From CAYWMD01 sp964458575 (GTDB lineage Bacteria; Verrucomicrobiota; Verrucomicrobiia; Limisphaerales; JADLHS01), in NCBI GenBank assembly GCA_964458575.1, contig CAYWMD010000003.1, positions 1 to 64,000 on the forward strand: a stretch of DNA of 64,000 nt, given 5' to 3'. The position numbers and the translations under genes are program-made. The notes beneath the pieces are model-generated. The model was not told the DNA's origin and ran no database searches. It saw only the letters and a list, made by a program, of their open reading frames with translations. This document shows, piece after piece, positions 6,991-15,487 of this stretch (the stretch's first letter is position 1; the number at the start of each line of letters is the position of its first letter).

Positions 6991-8549
6991 TTGACTCAAC
7001 CCGATTGACCCATAAAAGTGGCGACTACGCCTTTGGCCCGCGCGCCGCGGTGACGGATCGCGTGTTGCTCGAAGTCGCCGAGTTGTACGAAACGGAAGTC
7101 TCGAACCGCTTTATCGCGATCAAACCCGCCGATCTGCCCGCCCGCTACGGTCCGGACAGCCGCGTGCTCGCCACGATCAAATACGACGGTGAAGGCGTGT
7201 TTGTGTATTACGAAGCCGGGCGCGCCCCGGAGATATTCACGTTCAACGCGCCCTCGGGCCGGGCGCGCGTTGGCCTGCCCTGCCTGAAGGAGCTCGCGGC
7301 GAATCTCAAGGCGCGCGGCACTAAAAAGATTCTGTTGCGGGCCGAGCTTTACCTGCGCGAGACGGTGGACGGCCACCGTTGCGCCAGCGCGGACGTCACG
7401 CGTGCCAGTTATTCGACCGATGCATCCGAGCCCGGCCGATTCCGGCTGGCGTTGCTGGATGTGATCATGCAGGACGGGCGCGATCTGCGGGTGCATCAAT
7501 CCGATTTCCTTGCCATCTGGAAATTGCTCGGCGAACTGGGGGGAACGAACCCGGACAAGCTGGTGCATCGGATGGAAGGCAACGAAGTGGCCGGAAACGA
7601 GCTGCCACGCGTGTTTGAGGAAAAGACCGGTGGCGGTCTTGAAGGGCTGGTCATTCGCCGGCTGGACCGGCCCGAAGTCTGCAAGCTCAAGCCGCGGCGC
7701 ACGATTGACGCGGCGGTGGTCGGCTTTGTCGAAGGCGAGTTCGAGGGCAACTACGGCATGATGTCCTTGCTCACGGCGCTGGCGTATCCGATGGCCAAGG
7801 ACGGAATCCAACTGCAATCCATCGCGCGCGTCGGATCAGGATTCAACGACCAGGACCGCGTGGACTGGCTCGGTCGGTTGTCCACCTTGCGCGCGGACGC
7901 GCCCCTCGCCATGAGCGACAGCGATGGCCGGCCCGTGCGGTTCGTGAAACCGGGCTTCGTCGTGGAACTGGAGGCGGAGGACGTTTTGCCCGCCGACGAG
8001 GAGGCAAGCGGACAACAGGTGTTCGGCTGGAACCATTCGCGTTGGAGCTTCGATGGCTTGGCGGCGTGTCCGCGGTTGCTGCTGCCAACCTTCCATCGCC
8101 TGCGCGCGGACAAGGAATTTTCACCTCAATCGGTCCGACTCGCGCAATTAACCGGACGCGAAATCGCCACCCCAGAATTGATCAACCGCAACCTGCCGTC
8201 CCTGGAGGTCATGCGTCGCGAGGTGTACACCAAGGAAGTTAAAGGCGCGTTGGCCGTGCGGAAACTCGTTGTCGGGCGGCGCCCCGCCACCGCCGGGGCA
8301 TTTCCCTACGTGGTTTTTTGGACGGACTTCTCGGCTGGCCGCAAGACCCCGCTGGAAGTGACGACATTGTTCGCGCACACCGAAACGCGCGCGGAGGCAT
8401 TGGTGAGGAAGTTAATCGAGGAGAACGTGACAAAGGGATTTGATCTCGTCGGCGCACCCAAACCGGCAGTGGCCGAACCCGCAGCAGACTCCGCCGAAGC
8501 ACAGCCAAAAAAGAAAGGGGCGAAGAAAAAAGCTGCGACAGAGGAATAA
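6987..8549 (+). CDS. ATP-dependent DNA ligase-like nucleotidyltransferase
   Basis: 520 residues. Covalent nucleotidyltransferase motifs are visible: motif I KYDGEG at 65-70 (lysine adenylation site), RAELYLRE for motif III, GLEGLVIRR for motif IV and CKLKPRRTIDAAVVGF for motif V. An OB-fold-like part follows, then a C-terminal domain of about 160 residues and a lysine-rich tail (PKKKGAKKK). Such enzymes activate a nucleic-acid 5' end with AMP. The N-terminus is short compared with classical LigD or LigB proteins. It is in an operon with two unknown genes before it and a second ligase-like fusion after it. Whether it joins DNA, RNA or something else cannot be read from sequence. Confidence 0.82.
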   Translation: MIDSTRLTHKSGDYAFGPRAAVTDRVLLEVAELYETEVSNRFIAIKPADLPARYGPDSRVLATIKYDGEGVFVYYEAGRAPEIFTFNAPSGRARVGLPCLKELAANLKARGTKKILLRAELYLRETVDGHRCASADVTRASYSTDASEPGRFRLALLDVIMQDGRDLRVHQSDFLAIWKLLGELGGTNPDKLVHRMEGNEVAGNELPRVFEEKTGGGLEGLVIRRLDRPEVCKLKPRRTIDAAVVGFVEGEFEGNYGMMSLLTALAYPMAKDGIQLQSIARVGSGFNDQDRVDWLGRLSTLRADAPLAMSDSDGRPVRFVKPGFVVELEAEDVLPADEEASGQQVFGWNHSRWSFDGLAACPRLLLPTFHRLRADKEFSPQSVRLAQLTGREIATPELINRNLPSLEVMRREVYTKEVKGALAVRKLVVGRRPATAGAFPYVVFWTDFSAGRKTPLEVTTLFAHTETRAEALVRKLIEENVTKGFDLVGAPKPAVAEPAADSAEAQPKKKGAKKKAATEE

Positions 8550-8605
8550 AGCATATTGTTTGCCTCACCAACTCACTGATTCGCTAACTCTTGAACGATT
8601 TTCCC

Positions 8606-9931
8606 ATGCCTGACCTACAAGACGGCGAAAGCGTGGAGATGCAAGGCTCGGGGGCGAAGCCTTACGTCCTCAAAAACACCGGCGGCGTTTACTCTTGCAG
8701 TTGCCCGGCCTGGCGCAACCAATCCATCGCCATCGAGAAACGCACCTGCAAACACCTGCGCAAGCTGCGCGGAGACGCGGCCGAGGAGGCACGCATCGGC
8801 GGCGCACTGCCTCAACGCCCGGTGCGAACCAAGAGCGGTGACACCGAAGGCGCAGAAGATTCCGGTCCGCCGCTGCTCCTGGCCGAGAGCTGGGACAACG
8901 CAGCCGATTTATCAGACTGGTGGATGAGCGAAAAGCTCGATGGTGTGCGCGCCTATTGGGACGGGAAACAATTCCTCTCACGCCAGGGCAATATTTACTA
9001 CGCGCCGGACTGGTTCATTGAAGGACTGCCCGCCGCGCCGCTGGACGGAGAGCTTTGGATTGACCGGAAAAAGTTCCAGCGCACGGTCAGCATCGTCCGG
9101 CGGCAGGACAAAAACGATTTGTGGAATGAAGTGCGTTTTCTCGTCTTTGACGCGCCAGCGGCGTCGGGAGGATTCGAGGACCGGCTGGCTTTTCTCCAGG
9201 AGGCGCTGGCCAAGGGGGCGGCAAAGTTTGTCCGCCAGCATCCTCACGAACGGTGCAGAAGTCTGGAAGCGCTCCGAGCGGAACTGGCGCGGATCGAGGC
9301 CTTGGGCGGGGAGGGCTTGATGCTGCGGCAGCCCGGATCGAAATACGTGGCTGGACGTTCCTCCACGCTGTTGAAGGTGAAAACCTTTCACGACGCGGAA
9401 GCGGTCGTGGTGGGTCATCAAGCCGGTGCGGGCCGGCACAAGGGCCGCCTGGGTGCGTTGCTCGTGCGTCTGGCGGACGGAACCGATTTCGCCATTGGCA
9501 CGGGTTTCAGCGACCGCGAACGCGAGAACCCTCCCGCCGTCGGAGCGACCGTGACTTTCCGCTATCAGGAACTTTCGGAGGCCGGTGTGCCGCGCTTCCC
9601 CAGTTGGGTCGGCTTGCGTCACGATGTCGCGTTGAAGGACGTTAAACCGGTTGCCTCCGCGAAACCTCAGCCATCTGCGCCGGTGAGAATTGAGGGTGGT
9701 TCTACCAGTGCAACCAAGCCTCGTTACTTCGAATTTGTCGAGGGCAACTCCAGCAAGTTTTGGGAAGTCTCTCGATCCGGCAACGCGATGACCACGCGCT
9801 GGGGTCGCATCGGTTCCGCCGGCCAGTCAAAGACAAAAACCTTCGCCGACGAACAAGCCGCAGCCAACGCCGTGGCGGTTCTCATCGAGCAGAAGACTGA
9901 TGAAGGTTACTTGGAGAAGGCCCGTGAGTAG
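8606..9931 (+). CDS. SWIM zinc finger - ATP-dependent ligase - WGR fusion protein
   Basis: 441 residues from the ATG at 8606; a TTG at 8591 would add five. Three modules can be read. A SWIM zinc finger covers residues 29-50 (C31, C33, C48, H50). An ATP-dependent ligase adenylation domain has motif I EKLDGVRAYW (K110), DGELWI and GLMLRQPGSKY, with LLKVKTFHDAEAVVVGH for motif V, followed by an OB domain. A WGR domain occupies about 371-441 (TTRWGRIGSAGQSKTKTF). SWIM and WGR domains both bind nucleic acids, and WGR is best known from PARP-type ADP-ribosyltransferases. The fusion suggests a ligase targeted to particular nucleic-acid ends. It shares SWIM domains with the MoxR/VWA operon on the other strand. 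Confidence 0.85.
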   Translation: MPDLQDGESVEMQGSGAKPYVLKNTGGVYSCSCPAWRNQSIAIEKRTCKHLRKLRGDAAEEARIGGALPQRPVRTKSGDTEGAEDSGPPLLLAESWDNAADLSDWWMSEKLDGVRAYWDGKQFLSRQGNIYYAPDWFIEGLPAAPLDGELWIDRKKFQRTVSIVRRQDKNDLWNEVRFLVFDAPAASGGFEDRLAFLQEALAKGAAKFVRQHPHERCRSLEALRAELARIEALGGEGLMLRQPGSKYVAGRSSTLLKVKTFHDAEAVVVGHQAGAGRHKGRLGALLVRLADGTDFAIGTGFSDRERENPPAVGATVTFRYQELSEAGVPRFPSWVGLRHDVALKDVKPVASAKPQPSAPVRIEGGSTSATKPRYFEFVEGNSSKFWEVSRSGNAMTTRWGRIGSAGQSKTKTFADEQAAANAVAVLIEQKTDEGYLEKARE

Positions 9932-9945
9932 TCCAAGCGGTCCAG

Positions 9946-10458
9946 ATGAGTGAAGCCGTTGAAAACCTTCTTTGGTGGGTGATTCCAGGTGAACTTGCGG
10001 GCATGCCCATGCCGTTCATCCATCCGGAACGACGCTTGAACGGCGGAGGGGCGCTGGAAGATTTCGACGACGAGTTAAAGGATTTGCAACGCCTGGGCGT
10101 GCGCGCCGTGATTTCTTTGCTTAATCTCCCCTCGGATGAACCAATTTACGAGTCTGTGGGGTTTTCCTACCTATGTCTGCCAGTTGCCAATGGCCGTGCA
10201 CCGACGGTCGAGCAAGTAACAGATTGTGTGCGATTCATTGACGAACAACGGACGGCCCGGCGTCCCGTGGCCGTGCATTGTGAGGGCGGCATCGGCAGAA
10301 CCGGCACGATGCTCGCCGCGTATTTCATCAGCCAGGGCGCAAGCGCCAACGAAGCCATGCGCCGAGTTCGCGTGGTTGAACCCGCCGCCATCGAGACGGC
10401 GGAACAAATTTTGTTTTTGAGCGGGTTCGCCGCGCAGAAGGAGGTTGCGAATGAATAA
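9946..10458 (+). CDS. Dual-specificity/tyrosine phosphatase-like protein
   Basis: 170 residues. The Cys-based phosphatase loop HCEGGIGRTG spans residues 111-120, with catalytic C112 and R118, matching the CX5R signature. A candidate general-acid region lies upstream around SYLCLPVANGRAPT. The fold and length fit bacterial DSP/PTP enzymes that act on phosphotyrosine, phosphoserine or phosphoinositol-type substrates. It starts 14 bp after the SWIM-ligase-WGR gene and overlaps the next gene by 8 bases, so it is likely cotranscribed with the ligase cluster. Its partner is unknown. Confidence 0.85.
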   Translation: MSEAVENLLWWVIPGELAGMPMPFIHPERRLNGGGALEDFDDELKDLQRLGVRAVISLLNLPSDEPIYESVGFSYLCLPVANGRAPTVEQVTDCVRFIDEQRTARRPVAVHCEGGIGRTGTMLAAYFISQGASANEAMRRVRVVEPAAIETAEQILFLSGFAAQKEVANE

Positions 10459-11191
10459 ACGGGCACGCCGCGTTTGGAGGTCATGTTGCGCAACCATCCT
10501 GCCCTTCGTAATCGCTGTGGGTTTCGGATGCTCCCGCTCGAAGCCCACCCGCGCGTCAGACGAGTTCTTCGAAGGCTGGCTTCGCTCGCATGGCGAAACA
10601 AATATTGTGTTTGATTCCAATGGCGTGGGCCTGCCCGGCCGTCCGACCCGGTTACGGTGGTCGTTGTACGGATCAACCCAGCACACAAACAGCATGGATG
10701 CTGAATTGGAATTCCGGATCCGTCTTCCCGATCAACGTGAAATTGTGGAATACGTGGCCGGTTCTGGAGCAACCCTGCAACAGGCCGAGAATGACGCAAA
10801 ATTGAATTTTGCGCTGACCACCTTCCATGTGATTTACGGTGGCTTCCTTAATCCGAAGGACATGCATTACGCCGAGGAGCCGATTACGAACAATGGTCAG
10901 CTGCGTTTGCTGGCGATTGGGGACACAATGACACGCGGGCAGTCAACGAACAGTTCACCGGAGATGTTCGCCTTGCGCGACCATTTCCGGAAAATCATTT
11001 CCGCTTACCCGCTTTCGCCGCACGTTCACTGGATTAAAATCATCTACGCGAATCACCACGCCCGCACCATGCTCTGCTCGGTCACGCTCGACAACGAGGA
11101 CTGTCCGGCACTGACCGAATCTGTCCAGAAGCTGCCCTGGCCAAAGCCCGAAGAGTTCTACATGGTGAAGCAGTTTATCGTTGTGAAGTGA
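10451..11191 (+). CDS. DUF6348-like lipoprotein
   Basis: 246 residues from the ATG at 10451, overlapping the phosphatase gene by 8 bases. The N-terminus has arginines and a hydrophobic stretch ending in a lipobox-like VGFGCS, so it is probably a lipoprotein. The body contains REIVEYVAGSGATLQQAEND and FALTTFHVIYGGF, which recall DUF6348 proteins. No enzymatic motif was seen. It ends 9 bp from the stop of the convergent small gene on the minus strand, closing the plus-strand ligase cluster. Confidence 0.65.
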   Translation: MNKRARRVWRSCCATILPFVIAVGFGCSRSKPTRASDEFFEGWLRSHGETNIVFDSNGVGLPGRPTRLRWSLYGSTQHTNSMDAELEFRIRLPDQREIVEYVAGSGATLQQAENDAKLNFALTTFHVIYGGFLNPKDMHYAEEPITNNGQLRLLAIGDTMTRGQSTNSSPEMFALRDHFRKIISAYPLSPHVHWIKIIYANHHARTMLCSVTLDNEDCPALTESVQKLPWPKPEEFYMVKQFIVVK

Positions 11192-11200
11192 GGCTGGCCA

Positions 11201-11674
11201 TCAGCCGTTTTCTTGGGGCGCGCGATGATACTCATCCAGCCATTGGAGACTGTTTGGCCCGGGGCAGGCGAAGACCATGTTCATCACGTTGTCTTCCGGG
11301 TCTCGAAACACCCACACTCCTCCTTCCGTTCTGATGTCTCGCTTTTTGTTGCTACGACTACATTCAAATAGGATTTTTGCGGAATTCAACGCATCTCGTA
11401 CCTGTTGCATTGGCATCGGAAGCGAAACCCAGGCCAGGCCATCAATGCACGCTGGGAAGGGCCGTCCCAGTTCAAAAGCCAAGCCATAGCCAATTACACA
11501 ATGTTCTTCAAAATACACACTCAGAAAATCGTAACGCCAATCTGCTGCCTGGCTCTCGCGGCCATCCCAAGATTGTGGATCACCGAGCAAACGGCGGACT
11601 TCCTCACGGGCCAATCCGCATTTGAGTGGTCCGAGTTCGCCTGTTCTTAAGAACCTTAGCAGAACTTGGTTCAT
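11201..11674 (-). CDS. Small immunity-like hypothetical protein
   Basis: 157 residues. The opening, LLRFLRTGELGPLKCGLAREEVRRLLGDP, shortened here to its key LGPL...EEV..LLG pattern, is common in small cytoplasmic proteins found beside polymorphic toxins and in cyanobacterial or planctomycetal gene neighbourhoods. I know no characterised member. No signal peptide. Its ATG overlaps the VWA gene stop (ATGA at 11671-11674), making it the last gene of the MoxR/VWA operon. Possibly an adaptor or a passenger. Confidence 0.6.
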   Translation of the reverse strand: MNQVLLRFLRTGELGPLKCGLAREEVRRLLGDPQSWDGRESQAADWRYDFLSVYFEEHCVIGYGLAFELGRPFPACIDGLAWVSLPMPMQQVRDALNSAKILFECSRSNKKRDIRTEGGVWVFRDPEDNVMNMVFACPGPNSLQWLDEYHRAPQENG

Positions 11675-12879
11675 TTTTCCTTCTTCGTTGTCAGCCGCGC
11701 CGCGAGTGCTTTCAAATCCTGTTTCTTAAGCACGCCTTCGATGAGTTCAGGCAACTTGTTCGGCGTGCAGCCGAAGCATGGCACGCCGCCCTCGGAAAGT
11801 TTCTTGGCCACGCGCTCGTCGAAAGTCGGAATGCCGCTATCCGACAACGCCAGCAGGGTGATTACTCGCACACCGGACGCCACCATGTCGTGCATGCGCC
11901 GGATGAGTTGCGACTGGTTGCCGCCTTCAATCAAATCGCTGATCAGGAAAAAGATCGTCTGGTTGGGATCGGTGATGAACTTCTCGCAATAAGCCACGGC
12001 TTTGTTGATGTCCGTGCCGCCGCCGAGCTGCACACCGAAGATCATGTCCACCGGATCGTTGCCGCATTGCTCGGTCAGATCCACGATTTCGGTGTCGAAG
12101 GCGACGACGCGCGTGTTCAGCGCCGGCAGTGAAGCGAAGATTGAACCGGTCACTGAGCCATAAACCACGGACTCTGCCATTGACCCGCTCTGATCCATGC
12201 AGACGATGACCGTCCAGTTGTTCGAGCGCTGGGCGCGCGAATAAAAATAGACTTTCTCGGGAACAATCGTTGCGAGCGACGGTTGGTAATTCTTCAGGTT
12301 GCGGCCGATCGTCCACTTCCAATCAATGTTGGCAGCATTCGGCAGCGGTGAATGTTCCTTGCGATTGAGCGCACCCAGCACTGCCTGACGGATCCGTTGC
12401 TCCAGCAGGCGTTTGATCTTGTCCACGACTGCACGCACCACCATGCGCGCCGTTTCCTTGGTGCGCTCCGGAATGCGTCCCTTCAACGACATCAGCGTGC
12501 CGACGAGTTGCGGGTTGGGTTCAACGTTCTTGAGCATCTCCGGCTCGAACAGCAATTGCGTCAGTCCTTTCTTCTCGATCGCGTCGTTCTGGATGACGGT
12601 GACCACGTCCTCCTTGAAATAGCTGCGGATGTCGCCGAGCCATTTCGCCAGGTTCGGCGCGGATGGGCCAAGCCCCGCGCTGCGCTGGCGACCGCGTTGC
12701 CCCTCACCCTCGCCGGTGGATTCGTCGTAAATGGCGGCGAGCGCTTCGTCCATGCCGATTTGCTCCGGGGAAAGCTGGCAACCACCCGCGCCGCCCATTC
12801 TGCCGAGCGATTCCTGCGCGTGCTGGCCAAGAATCAGCCGCCAGCGTTTGAATTGCTCTGGGTCAACGGGGTTGGGCAT
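11671..12879 (-). CDS. VWA domain protein of the MoxR/DUF5682 operon
   Basis: 402 residues. The N-terminal half is helical and linker-like. The von Willebrand A domain (about 220-390) has the MIDAS motif DQSGS (D229, S231, S233) and a later GGGTDINKA that supplies the MIDAS threonine. VWA proteins of this type work with MoxR AAA+ ATPases as metal-dependent adaptors that present substrates. Its start overlaps the DUF5682 stop by one base (TAATG), so the two are coupled. It recalls E. coli YehP (from memory of that family). Cytoplasmic. Confidence 0.87.
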   Translation of the reverse strand: MPNPVDPEQFKRWRLILGQHAQESLGRMGGAGGCQLSPEQIGMDEALAAIYDESTGEGEGQRGRQRSAGLGPSAPNLAKWLGDIRSYFKEDVVTVIQNDAIEKKGLTQLLFEPEMLKNVEPNPQLVGTLMSLKGRIPERTKETARMVVRAVVDKIKRLLEQRIRQAVLGALNRKEHSPLPNAANIDWKWTIGRNLKNYQPSLATIVPEKVYFYSRAQRSNNWTVIVCMDQSGSMAESVVYGSVTGSIFASLPALNTRVVAFDTEIVDLTEQCGNDPVDMIFGVQLGGGTDINKAVAYCEKFITDPNQTIFFLISDLIEGGNQSQLIRRMHDMVASGVRVITLLALSDSGIPTFDERVAKKLSEGGVPCFGCTPNKLPELIEGVLKKQDLKALAARLTTKKEK

Positions 12880-15257
12880 TACAGCTCCTCAAAGTTAAAA
12901 TCCGACAGTTCATCGAGCTTCTTCCTTTCCTTCTCGGTCAGTTCCGCGCTCAAGACCTCGCTGACGTTGTCTTTGTTCACGCCCCAGATTTCCCCAAGGT
13001 TCTCCGTGATGCTTTGCTTTTCCTGCGGCGAGAAGTCGCCGAATGCACGGCGCAGAAACACCAGCGCGCGTTTGAACTCGTCGTCTGTGAGCGAGGCGAC
13101 GTAGCCGTCGAGTTGCTTCCACAAGGCGAGGCGCGTCAGCAGGGCGTAGCGATTCCGCTGGGCCAGCCCCTCGAACCAGCCCGCGCCCAGGTCGGCCGAA
13201 ATGCCCGGCGACAAGCGCCGCGAAACCTCCCGGGCCAGTTCATCGTTGGAAATCAAATTCCGCTCCACCAGCAACGCGCAGGCATAGCCGGACAACAGCG
13301 GATTCAAATGATCGGCCTGGGCCAGCTTCTGGAGTTCGCCGACCCAGAGCGGTTCGTCTATCAGCGACGTGTAATCCAACGCGACCTTGTTCAACTCGTT
13401 GATGCCCGTGACCATTTTCCGGGCCGCGGCGAGATCGCAATTGGCCGCGCCCACCAGCGACAGCGCGCCTTCGAGGAATAATTGTTCGAGCAACGGCTTC
13501 AGCGGTTCGGCGTCAAACTGCCGCACGTCGCCGTAACGAATCACGAGGCCGAGTTCGTAGGTCGCGCTGGCCAGGGCGGTGAAATCCGAGGAGTCATTCG
13601 CAAGCCGTTGCAACGTCTGCCGTGCGAGTTCGATGGAACCGCTCATGCCGCATTCGCACGCCTGGCGGATGATCGTCGCGGCGTCGGCAATCGAGGTGCA
13701 TTTCTCCAGGCGTTGCTTGAACTTGAACGCCACCGCCAGTTCGATGGTTTCACCCAGCAGCACGGCCTCGACAATGGCGATCTCCGCCTCGGGCGTCCAT
13801 TGCAGCGCCCAACGCTCGGCCCAGGTCGTTCCCTCCTGCCGCACTGCCTGCTTCTGGGCGAAGGGAATCTCCAGGACGGCCACACGATGCAAGAAGCTGG
13901 ACCGATGCAAATCGAGGAAGGCGGCTTCGGCCGTCTTGACGCGACGATTCTCACGCAGGTCGAGATCAAGGTCGCGCTTCACGCCGGTTTTGAACTGCTC
14001 CAGCTTGAGCCGGCTCAACTCCCGATAGAAATCGTCCTGAATGGAAGTCTGGCTCACACCCTTGGCCAGCGCGCCGATGGCGGTGCCGACTTCCACGCGC
14101 AACAAAGATTCCCTCACCACCGCCGGATCACCCTGACCGAGCAGCGTCACCGCCGCATCCTGCAACTCGCGCAACGTAGGCAACGAACCTTTCATGCCAG
14201 CCATCGCCTCGGCGAGCCGCACGCCTTCGATGACTTCCGCCGTGGAGCGGAATGTTCCTGACGCGCGTAGTTCCCGAACAACGTTGGTGAGAAACAGTGT
14301 TGGCAAACCTGCCGCGGTGTTCTCGTTGTAACTGTTCCAGACCATCTCGAAGTAAGCCGGGGCGTGATTGCCCGCGCCATAGCCGGACTGCGACGACAGC
14401 TTGAAAAACGAATACGGCATGAGTGTCATCTTCGACTCGCGCTTGCGCAGCTTGGCGAACTCCTCATCCGTCATCGGCGGCAACTCCGGCCCGAGCGCGG
14501 TGGCGTGGAATGCGCCGGTGACGACGACGATTTGCTCCGGCTTGATGCCATCCGCGATGGCCTGCTGAATCTTGCGGCGCATATAAGCCTCGCGCACCAG
14601 GTTCTCGGCGGCGTGTCGCGTGGAGAAATCTTCCATCGCGCGTAGTTCTGCGCCGTAGCCGCGCGCGGCGTTCAGGTAGCTGTCGGCGGCGCGTAACTGC
14701 TCGAAGTGACGTTCCCAATACGTTTCGTAGTCGGGTTCGCCCGCGATTTCGGCGACCCGGTCGTAAACCGAATCGCGCTTGGGTTTTTCCTCGACGATGG
14801 GAGCGGCTTCTTCCTCTTCGTCCTCCGCTTCCCCGCCGACGATCTGGGCCAGGGTCGGTTTCTCCTTCTTTTCCTCCTCTGTTTCCTCAGTTTTCTCCTG
14901 TTCAACCACGGCCGCACCGTCATCGCGATCCATCAGGCCGAGGAACACCGACGCCGGCAAATCCATGAAGCGCGCTTTCGCCTTGTTTTGCTGACACCAG
15001 AGGAGAGCCTGATATTCCGGGCTGTAGGTCGCCAGCGGATAGCAAAACGTCCGCACCGGCGCATCCGTCGTGTAGGCGAGAATGGCGATGGGCAGTTTGG
15101 ATTTCGGACTGACGATGTGGGGAATCAGTTCATCCGCGTCATCCGAGCCTTCGATCAGGACCAGCTTGGGCCGCACGCGATCCAGCAATTGCCGCAAATG
15201 CCACGCCGCCGCCGGGGAAAGGTGACGGACTCCGAAGATGTGCGGGGCGGGCGGCAT
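12879..15257 (-). CDS. DUF5682 family protein
   Basis: 792 residues. The N-terminus, HIFGVRHLSPAAAWHLR followed by KLVLIEGSDDADE, is characteristic of DUF5682 proteins, which are always found with MoxR and VWA partners. An acidic, low-complexity insertion rich in Glu and Lys spans roughly residues 120-165. A middle block, EQIVVVTGAFHATALGPELP, resembles TraB/erythromycin-esterase-like cores, though I cannot prove a catalytic site. The C-terminal 400 residues are helical. It ends one base into the VWA start. E. coli YehM is the probable counterpart. Biochemical function unknown. Confidence 0.85.
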   Translation of the reverse strand: MPPAPHIFGVRHLSPAAAWHLRQLLDRVRPKLVLIEGSDDADELIPHIVSPKSKLPIAILAYTTDAPVRTFCYPLATYSPEYQALLWCQQNKAKARFMDLPASVFLGLMDRDDGAAVVEQEKTEETEEEKKEKPTLAQIVGGEAEDEEEEAAPIVEEKPKRDSVYDRVAEIAGEPDYETYWERHFEQLRAADSYLNAARGYGAELRAMEDFSTRHAAENLVREAYMRRKIQQAIADGIKPEQIVVVTGAFHATALGPELPPMTDEEFAKLRKRESKMTLMPYSFFKLSSQSGYGAGNHAPAYFEMVWNSYNENTAAGLPTLFLTNVVRELRASGTFRSTAEVIEGVRLAEAMAGMKGSLPTLRELQDAAVTLLGQGDPAVVRESLLRVEVGTAIGALAKGVSQTSIQDDFYRELSRLKLEQFKTGVKRDLDLDLRENRRVKTAEAAFLDLHRSSFLHRVAVLEIPFAQKQAVRQEGTTWAERWALQWTPEAEIAIVEAVLLGETIELAVAFKFKQRLEKCTSIADAATIIRQACECGMSGSIELARQTLQRLANDSSDFTALASATYELGLVIRYGDVRQFDAEPLKPLLEQLFLEGALSLVGAANCDLAAARKMVTGINELNKVALDYTSLIDEPLWVGELQKLAQADHLNPLLSGYACALLVERNLISNDELAREVSRRLSPGISADLGAGWFEGLAQRNRYALLTRLALWKQLDGYVASLTDDEFKRALVFLRRAFGDFSPQEKQSITENLGEIWGVNKDNVSEVLSAELTEKERKKLDELSDFNFEEL

Positions 15258-15267
15258 GATTCAACCA

Positions 15268-15483
15268 CGAATGGACGCCAATGGACGCGAATGCTGTGCC
15301 GTTAAGGAGCGCGGCTGTGTCTGGAGGATCAGCCTGAGTGGATTCCTACAATGGGGATCAGTAATGCGCGCTGCGACTGGTGCTTCGCACACAGTCGCGC
15401 TCCGCGAAAGCGGCGTGGCGCTGCACTTCCCGCCGCAGTTTAAGAAGAGCTCAGCCTTATTCGCGTCCATTGGCGTCCATTCG
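15268..15483. repeat. Nested inverted-repeat element between MoxR and DUF5682 genes
   Basis: Outer arms at 15268-15292 and 15459-15483 are perfect 25-bp inverted repeats, each made of tandem (C)GAATGGACGC-like units. Inner arms at 15306-15320 and 15389-15403 match in 14 of 15 positions (GGAGCGCGGCTGTGT). The element nearly fills the 230-bp gap between two genes of the same operon. It resembles a MITE or compound REP insertion. No coding frame in it is convincing. Confidence 0.8.
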
Positions 15484-15487
15484 CGGC

